Shown: positions 6,166 through 10,201 of the stretch, piece after piece | Layout: each line of letters starts with the position of its first letter | Position numbering within the stretch: the first letter of the stretch is position 1 | Source: Candidatus Firestonebacteria bacterium RIFOXYA2_FULL_40_8 | GTDB lineage: Bacteria > Oederibacteriota > D2-FULL-39-29 | Direction: 5' to 3' | DNA length: 10,201 bases | NCBI GenBank assembly: GCA_001778355.1 | Contig: MFGS01000068.1 | Span: 1-10,201 of the forward strand | The notes under the pieces: model-generated | What the model saw: only the letters and a program-made list of their open reading frames with translations | Database searches by the model: none | What the model was told of the DNA's origin: nothing | Position numbers and translations under genes: made by a program

Positions 6166-6171
6166 AATGGA

Positions 6172-8367
6172 ATGAATAACCTTATAAGAATAAAATCCGG
6201 TGTCTCGGGTCTGGATGATATGTTTAACGGCGGGCTAATAAAAGGCAGCAGTGTTTTATTGGCCGGACCTAGCGGTACCGGAAAAACAATGCTGGGTTTG
6301 CAGTTTATTAAGGAAGGTTTGTTCCTTAAAGAAAATTGTGTTTTCATCTCTATGGTAAAAGATCCGGCAGATGTTCTTAAATATTACGATGTCTTAAATG
6401 TAGACTGGGATAAATACATTAACAACAAAAAGCTTTCTCTTCTGTATTTTAATGCGGCAGAAATTGATAGAATGATTTTTCGGTTAAAAAAAATATTTTC
6501 CAAGAGCAATATTGACAGAGCCGTGATAGACGGATTGCCCTGTGCTGTTAAACCCGGATATTTAGTTAAAATCCGGACCATGATAAACTTTTTCAAGGAC
6601 AAGCATGCCACATCTTATTTTGTTACTGCGGTTTCCGAAAAGAATAAGGAGGTTACATTTGATAACGCCTCTTTCCCTGAAATGTTCAATAGTATAGTTC
6701 TTTTAAAACAAAAAGAGGAAAAAAACGAGTATTTGAAAACAATTGCCCTGCTTAAAGCAGAGGGTATAATATATGATACCAAAATACGAAAAGTCGAAAT
6801 AGGCCGGAATGGTTTTAAGGTAAAAACTGTATTAGATAAAGAGGTGATGAGGGCACCTGCCGGCTCTGCTCCTGTTATTCAATTAGGAAATGATATATTC
6901 CTCAAATCAAAAAAGGTCGAGGAGTATTTAATAAATACATTTAAGGAGAAGTTCCCGCAAGCAATTATTGATAAGCCAAAATCAAGCCTCAGGTATGATC
7001 TGGAAAATATAATAAATGATGTTAAAAAGGACATGGGGATTTTTACCCTGAAATTTGAAGACGTATACAGATTGGCTAAGGATGATCTGCTTGTCAGTCT
7101 TGATGATTATATCGAAAAAAAGAAGTTTTTTAAAGGAAGCGTGGAGGCTTGTACCTTTAAAGAAAAGATATTTGGTATTCCTGACGATGCTTCATGCCGG
7201 TGTCTGATTTACCGGAAAGATTTATTGGACAAACACAGTGTAAAGGTCCCCTCTACCTGGGAGGAGATGGTAAAAGCGGCGCAATATATTACACAAAAGG
7301 AAAATAAATCAAAAATTGCCGGTCTTTTGTTCTATAACCGTAAAAACTGGATGTCAGATACATTTATGGAGCTGCTTTGGAGTAATGGCGGTAATATATT
7401 TGACGAAAAAGGCAATATAAACGTATCAAATAAAGCCGCTCTCGAGTCTTTGAAATTTATACAGGACCTGATATACAAATTTAAGGTTGTACCTGCCGGT
7501 TTTAACAGCCAGTTGTTTTATGAGGGCCGCTGCGTATTTTTTATCGCGACATCTTACGCCTACAAAGAAATAATTAACGGGGAAATACCGTGGAGAATCA
7601 AGAAAATACTTAAACCTTCGCTTGTGAGTAAATTAGCTCTGGCGCCTTTGCCCCAAATGAAAAAAAATTCCCGGAATTTTAAAATATTATCGGGGAGCGC
7701 GTATTGCATTACAAAAAACACGAAAGATATAAAGTCTGCAATTATGTTTTTGAAATTATTAACGAGCGAAAAAACGATGCGGGCACTGGAATTAAAAGCT
7801 GGGCACCCATTTCCTTCAAGAGTAAAATTGTGGAAAGATAAGGAGATATTGTGGCAAAAGCCTTATTATGCGCAGGCGGAAGGCATAATGGAAAAGTACA
7901 TGATACCTTATCAGAGTATCGAAAATTATAAAACCATCAACGTTGTAATTCAAAACGAAACATTGAAAGTTCTGGACAGGTCAAAGCCCATAGTAGATGT
8001 TCTTCTTGGTCTGGAAAGCGAGATTAAAGTAATAAATAAAAGATGTAAAGATCATGAAAGGATTGCAAAAAAAATAATTGATTACCTGGAGCTAAATTAC
8101 AACCGGCAGATTAAATTGAAGGATATTTCCGCAGAGGTAAAGTTAAACGCTCATTATTTGGAGAAAATATTTAAAATGCAGACAAATGATACAATATTTG
8201 AATATCTGATTGATTTAAGGATAAAAAAAGCGAGAGAATTATTGGAAGATACAAGTAATAATGTGAACGAGGTTGCTTATAAAGTCGGCTACAGTGATGC
8301 CGGTTATTTCAGCAAACTATTTAAAAGAAAAACAAGGCACACGCCAAGTAATTATAAGCTTATATAG
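6172..8367 (+). CDS. KaiC-like ATPase / solute-binding / AraC fusion regulator
   Basis: Predicted cytosolic one-component transcription regulator (731 residues from ATG 6172). Residues 1 to about 225 form a KaiC/RecA-like module: IKSGVSGLDDMFNGGL start, Walker A GPSGTGKT (32-39), Walker B-like RAVIDGL (Asp120), and a C-terminal KAEGIIYDTKIRKVEI stretch. The KaiC catalytic Glu pair (FEETP) is replaced by MVKDP (61-65), so hydrolysis is doubtful. Residues about 230-610 match family 1 (MalE-type) solute-binding proteins: FGIPDDASCRCLIYRKDLLD, VKVPSTWEEM, MELLWSNGGNIFD, LKLLTSEK; no signal peptide. Residues about 627-731 are a complete AraC domain with two helix-turn-helices, ending EVAYKVGYSDAGYFSKLFK. 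TTG 6130, ATG 6133 and ATG 6148 are alternative starts, but homology begins after 6172 and none has a good Shine-Dalgarno. Ligand (perhaps a sugar) and targets are unknown. Confidence 0.93.
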   Translation: MNNLIRIKSGVSGLDDMFNGGLIKGSSVLLAGPSGTGKTMLGLQFIKEGLFLKENCVFISMVKDPADVLKYYDVLNVDWDKYINNKKLSLLYFNAAEIDRMIFRLKKIFSKSNIDRAVIDGLPCAVKPGYLVKIRTMINFFKDKHATSYFVTAVSEKNKEVTFDNASFPEMFNSIVLLKQKEEKNEYLKTIALLKAEGIIYDTKIRKVEIGRNGFKVKTVLDKEVMRAPAGSAPVIQLGNDIFLKSKKVEEYLINTFKEKFPQAIIDKPKSSLRYDLENIINDVKKDMGIFTLKFEDVYRLAKDDLLVSLDDYIEKKKFFKGSVEACTFKEKIFGIPDDASCRCLIYRKDLLDKHSVKVPSTWEEMVKAAQYITQKENKSKIAGLLFYNRKNWMSDTFMELLWSNGGNIFDEKGNINVSNKAALESLKFIQDLIYKFKVVPAGFNSQLFYEGRCVFFIATSYAYKEIINGEIPWRIKKILKPSLVSKLALAPLPQMKKNSRNFKILSGSAYCITKNTKDIKSAIMFLKLLTSEKTMRALELKAGHPFPSRVKLWKDKEILWQKPYYAQAEGIMEKYMIPYQSIENYKTINVVIQNETLKVLDRSKPIVDVLLGLESEIKVINKRCKDHERIAKKIIDYLELNYNRQIKLKDISAEVKLNAHYLEKIFKMQTNDTIFEYLIDLRIKKARELLEDTSNNVNEVAYKVGYSDAGYFSKLFKRKTRHTPSNYKLI

Positions 8368-8434
8368 CCCTGCCGAAAATCCCGCCTTGATAAGTGAATA
8401 TAGACGAGAAAATATGAACATAAGCCCTGGAATA

Positions 8435-8448
8435 TAGCATATATGCTA
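8435..8448. promoter_or_regulatory. Perfect 14-base palindrome upstream of the receiver gene
   Basis: TAGCATATATGCTA is its own reverse complement and sits 43 bases upstream of a TATAAT box, a position suited to a dimeric DNA-binding protein. No half-site copy was noticed elsewhere in the window. Function unproven. Confidence 0.35.
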
Positions 8449-8491
8449 AGCAAAATATGTCTAAATTTCAAGAATAAACAATTAAATAGGC

Positions 8492-8497
8492 TATAAT
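8492..8497 (+). promoter_or_regulatory. -10 box of a possible promoter for the receiver gene
   Basis: A perfect TATAAT lies about 105 bases before the ATG at 8602. No good -35 hexamer is found at normal spacing, so an activator or another sigma factor may be needed. The leader would include the hairpin at 8560-8586. Confidence 0.35.
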
Positions 8498-8559
8498 TAC
8501 TTCAGTTCTGAATAGCTTCAAATTCAATTAAAAATTACACAATTAACGAATAGAACGTT

Positions 8560-8586
8560 CCAGGGCGGGCTTTAAAATCCGCCTGG
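8560..8586 (+). promoter_or_regulatory. Leader hairpin just before the receiver gene
   Basis: CCAGG-CGG (8560-8568, one bulged G) pairs with CCGCCTGG (8579-8586) over an AT-rich loop. It ends six bases before the Shine-Dalgarno GGGGGAG (8593-8599). There is no T-tract, so control of translation or mRNA stability is more likely than termination. Confidence 0.45.
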
Positions 8587-8601
8587 TTAACAGGGGGAGA
8601 G

Positions 8602-8970
8602 ATGGAATTCAAAAATAATAAAATTTTGGTGGTGGATGACGAACCATCAATAAGAGAAATATTGAAAAGCGTATTAAGTGCCAGCGGGTATTCGGTAACG
8701 CTCTCGCACAGTGCAGAGGATGCTTATAGTAAATTTTCCAAAGACGAATTCGATCTGATACTTAGTGATAATAATATGCCCGGGGATACCGGGTTGCAGT
8801 TAATCAGAGCCATAAAATATATTAATCAGGATGCTAAAACTATTTTAATGACCGGAGGCGATATTTCTTTGCTGGCGGATGAAATGAGACATGTAAAAGT
8901 ATGCGGATTTGTTCAAAAACCTTTCGAAATTGACGAAGTTGTAGGCATGATAAATGAGGTATTAAACTGA
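8602..8970 (+). CDS. Stand-alone response regulator receiver (CheY-like)
   Basis: 122-residue single-domain phospho-acceptor protein with no output domain. It has the acidic pair D12-D13 (VVDDEP), the phosphorylation site D56 (LILSDNNMP), the switch Thr84 (LMTGG) and Lys107 (QKPF). All conserved receiver residues are present, so it should be phosphorylated by a histidine kinase; no kinase is in the window. The strong Shine-Dalgarno GGGGGAG fixes the start at 8602. It may signal by protein contact, as CheY or Spo0F do, or feed a phosphorelay. It follows the fusion regulator by 234 bases with its own -10 box, so it is probably a separate transcript. Confidence 0.93.
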   Translation: MEFKNNKILVVDDEPSIREILKSVLSASGYSVTLSHSAEDAYSKFSKDEFDLILSDNNMPGDTGLQLIRAIKYINQDAKTILMTGGDISLLADEMRHVKVCGFVQKPFEIDEVVGMINEVLN

Positions 8971-9043
8971 TAGCGGACTGGATCATCCGTAGATAGCTTA
9001 CAAAAGGTTGCATAACAAATTTATAATAGGAGGAATGTTATAT

Positions 9044-9979
9044 ATGACTAAAGGTCTTAGAGTTTATAAGTATTCTTTAAGAATAAAAATTATTTTTGTT
9101 TTCATATTATTTTGTGTTTTTCAAGTTTCTTGTAGCAATCTCAGAGATGATTTTTATGAAAAATATGATGATATTTCATATATAAAAAGTGAAGCAGACA
9201 TGAAGTACCCTGGATTGGATATTTCTAGCGACAATGACGGTAAAATCTGGATAAGTAATTCAGTAGATGTTGTTAGAATAAAAGAGTTATCGGAAAGATT
9301 TATAAAAGATATTAATGAAGAATACAAAAGTATATATAAGACACCTCTTAAGCAAGAGAATTCCAGGATAATTTTGTGCTATGCCAATAAGTATGAAGAT
9401 TTAAAGAATATTTGTATGGCTGTTATGAATATTGAACCTACAGGAATGTATGGTTTTAATGTATATGGAAACAGAATTTTCAAAGGAAAAGAAGTTCTCT
9501 GTTCTTTCATAGGTTTCAGCGCTGATGTTGCATCAGGTAGTGGTTCGCATGAACTTGTTCATCTTTTGAACAAGCTTAATTTGAAATATTTGCCATATAG
9601 TTTGGATGAAGGGTTGGTGCAATGTGTTATATTAAATACTATAACCCCTACTTATACGACCAAAGATGGTAAAACTTTCAGTTTCTATTCTTATGTGATT
9701 GCCGAACAAATAAAGATTTATGGGGATTTATCGATAGGGAATATTCTAAAAGCGTCAAATAATAACCATAGTAATGGTACCTGGATCCTCGGACTATTAC
9801 TTAGATATGCTAAGACAGAACAAAAGCTTTCCCTTCTTATTGATCAGTGTGAAAAACGGATGGATCTTAATGAGAAGATATTCGAAAAAACATTTGGAAA
9901 GAATACGGAAGAGATTAATAAAGACTTTGAAGACTGGCTATTAAAAGAAAAGTACCTTGATCTAGCCTTAAAGCTTTAA
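9044..9979 (+). CDS. Putative zinc metallopeptidase (HExxH) lipoprotein or membrane-anchored protein
   Basis: 311 residues from the ATG at 9044, chosen because AGGAGG (9028-9033) lies ten bases upstream; an in-frame TTG at 9008 would add 12 residues and has no ribosome site. The N terminus has Lys/Arg residues, then a hydrophobic segment (about 16-28) and Cys30 (FQVSC|SN). It resembles a lipobox but with Gln at -3, so lipidation is uncertain. HELVH (169-173) with DEG (188-190) downstream fits the gluzincin HExxH...E zinc site, as in peptidase MA-like families. An extracytoplasmic protease role is inferred. No close named family was recognised. The gene is markedly richer in A+T than its neighbours and abuts a truncated gene, suggesting recent arrival. 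Confidence 0.8.
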   Translation: MTKGLRVYKYSLRIKIIFVFILFCVFQVSCSNLRDDFYEKYDDISYIKSEADMKYPGLDISSDNDGKIWISNSVDVVRIKELSERFIKDINEEYKSIYKTPLKQENSRIILCYANKYEDLKNICMAVMNIEPTGMYGFNVYGNRIFKGKEVLCSFIGFSADVASGSGSHELVHLLNKLNLKYLPYSLDEGLVQCVILNTITPTYTTKDGKTFSFYSYVIAEQIKIYGDLSIGNILKASNNNHSNGTWILGLLLRYAKTEQKLSLLIDQCEKRMDLNEKIFEKTFGKNTEEINKDFEDWLLKEKYLDLALKL

Positions 9980-9987
9980 GAAAATAT

Positions 9988-10201
9988 GTGAGTTTTCATC
10001 AGCCCGTCTGGGAGTTCAAAAAAGCCTACGGCAACCGCATTACCGCACTCGGCGGCTTTGACGTTGACAAGATCTGCCGCCTTACCGAACCCGAAGTAAG
10101 AAAACACGCAAGATTCATAGTAGACAACACCGCCAAAGAAGGCGGCTACGCCATGGGCACCGGCAACTCCGTAGCCAACTACGTAAACATCCAAAACTTC
10201 C
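9988..10201 (+). pseudogene. Uroporphyrinogen decarboxylase family, 5'-truncated fragment (runs off window)
   Basis: The open frame encodes residues such as HQPVWEFKKAYGNRITALGG, DVDKICRLTEPEVRKH, GGYAMGTGNSVANYV and NIQNF. They match the C-terminal part of the UroD superfamily (heme synthesis decarboxylases and corrinoid methyltransferases; the YGxxIxxxGGxDVD and GGYxxGxGNSxxxYV patterns are of the methyltransferase-like branch). An in-frame TGA at 9958 closes the frame upstream, and the roughly 250 residues expected before this region are absent, so it lacks the N-terminal part of the barrel. GTG 9988 is the only nearby start and has no ribosome site. Codon use favours C-ending codons and is richer in G+C than the gene before it. 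Read as a decayed fragment, a rearrangement junction or an assembly chimera. Confidence 0.65.

Noticed and set aside
6763..6780. GGTAT...ATACC inverted repeat similar to the Rrf2 palindrome
   Set aside because: It is inside the fusion gene with a different spacer, far from any promoter; probably chance in AT-rich DNA.
8368..8601. c-di-GMP riboswitch before the receiver gene
   Set aside because: I looked for the conserved class I core bases and saw none; only a simple hairpin is present.
9008..9027. Integron attC-like GCATAACAA and a TATAAT promoter before the peptidase gene
   Set aside because: No matching inverse core or foldable attC arm is present, and the TATAAT at 9022 would start transcription after the ribosome site.
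9976..10194. Reverse-strand Gly/Val-rich frame of 72 residues
   Set aside because: It is the antisense shadow of the UroD-family fragment, whose conserved motifs are on the plus strand.

Overview
This looks like chromosomal DNA from an anaerobic, moderately AT-rich bacterium, possibly one of the uncultured candidate phyla. The reasons are an Rrf2/ferredoxin pair, a small NAD(P)H nitroreductase of anaerobe type, a KaiC-like ATPase, a large PAS/HD-GYP sensor, and intergenic spaces filled with 7- to 9-base degenerate tandem repeats. The taxonomic guess is weak. No rRNA, tRNA, CRISPR array or intact transposon was recognised.

Layout. Bases 1-942 hold the 3' part of a DEAD-box RNA helicase with a DbpA-type RNA-binding domain. 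A repeat-rich convergent space (943-1187) separates it from a large reverse-strand PAS-GAF-PAS-PAS-PAS-HD-GYP protein (1188-3824), a cytosolic c-di-GMP phosphodiesterase with a textbook sigma-70 promoter. Back to back with that promoter lies a second one, which reads rightward through a leader containing a possible 31-codon ORF into an Rrf2 regulator (4120-4545). The Rrf2 gene overlaps a ferredoxin-like iron-sulfur protein (4523-5380). A palindrome over the -10 box suggests autoregulation. Inverted arrays of a nonamer lie between that operon and a convergent nitroreductase (5541-6083).

The most unusual gene starts divergently from the nitroreductase. At 6172-8367, one protein joins a KaiC/RecA-like ATPase module, a complete MalE-type solute-binding module without a signal peptide, and a C-terminal AraC DNA-binding domain. 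The KaiC catalytic Glu pair is replaced by Val-Lys. I read it as a one-component cytosolic transcription regulator combining nucleotide and (probably sugar) sensing; I know of no described family with this architecture. It is followed by a stand-alone receiver protein (8602-8970) and a very AT-rich putative zinc-metallopeptidase lipoprotein (9044-9979). Last comes a more GC-rich 3' fragment of a uroporphyrinogen-decarboxylase-family gene lacking its N-terminal part (9988 to the window edge).

Together the genes are mainly sensory and regulatory: a multi-PAS c-di-GMP hydrolase, a redox or Fe-S sensing operon, a fusion transcription factor and a receiver. The right end shows signs of rearrangement.
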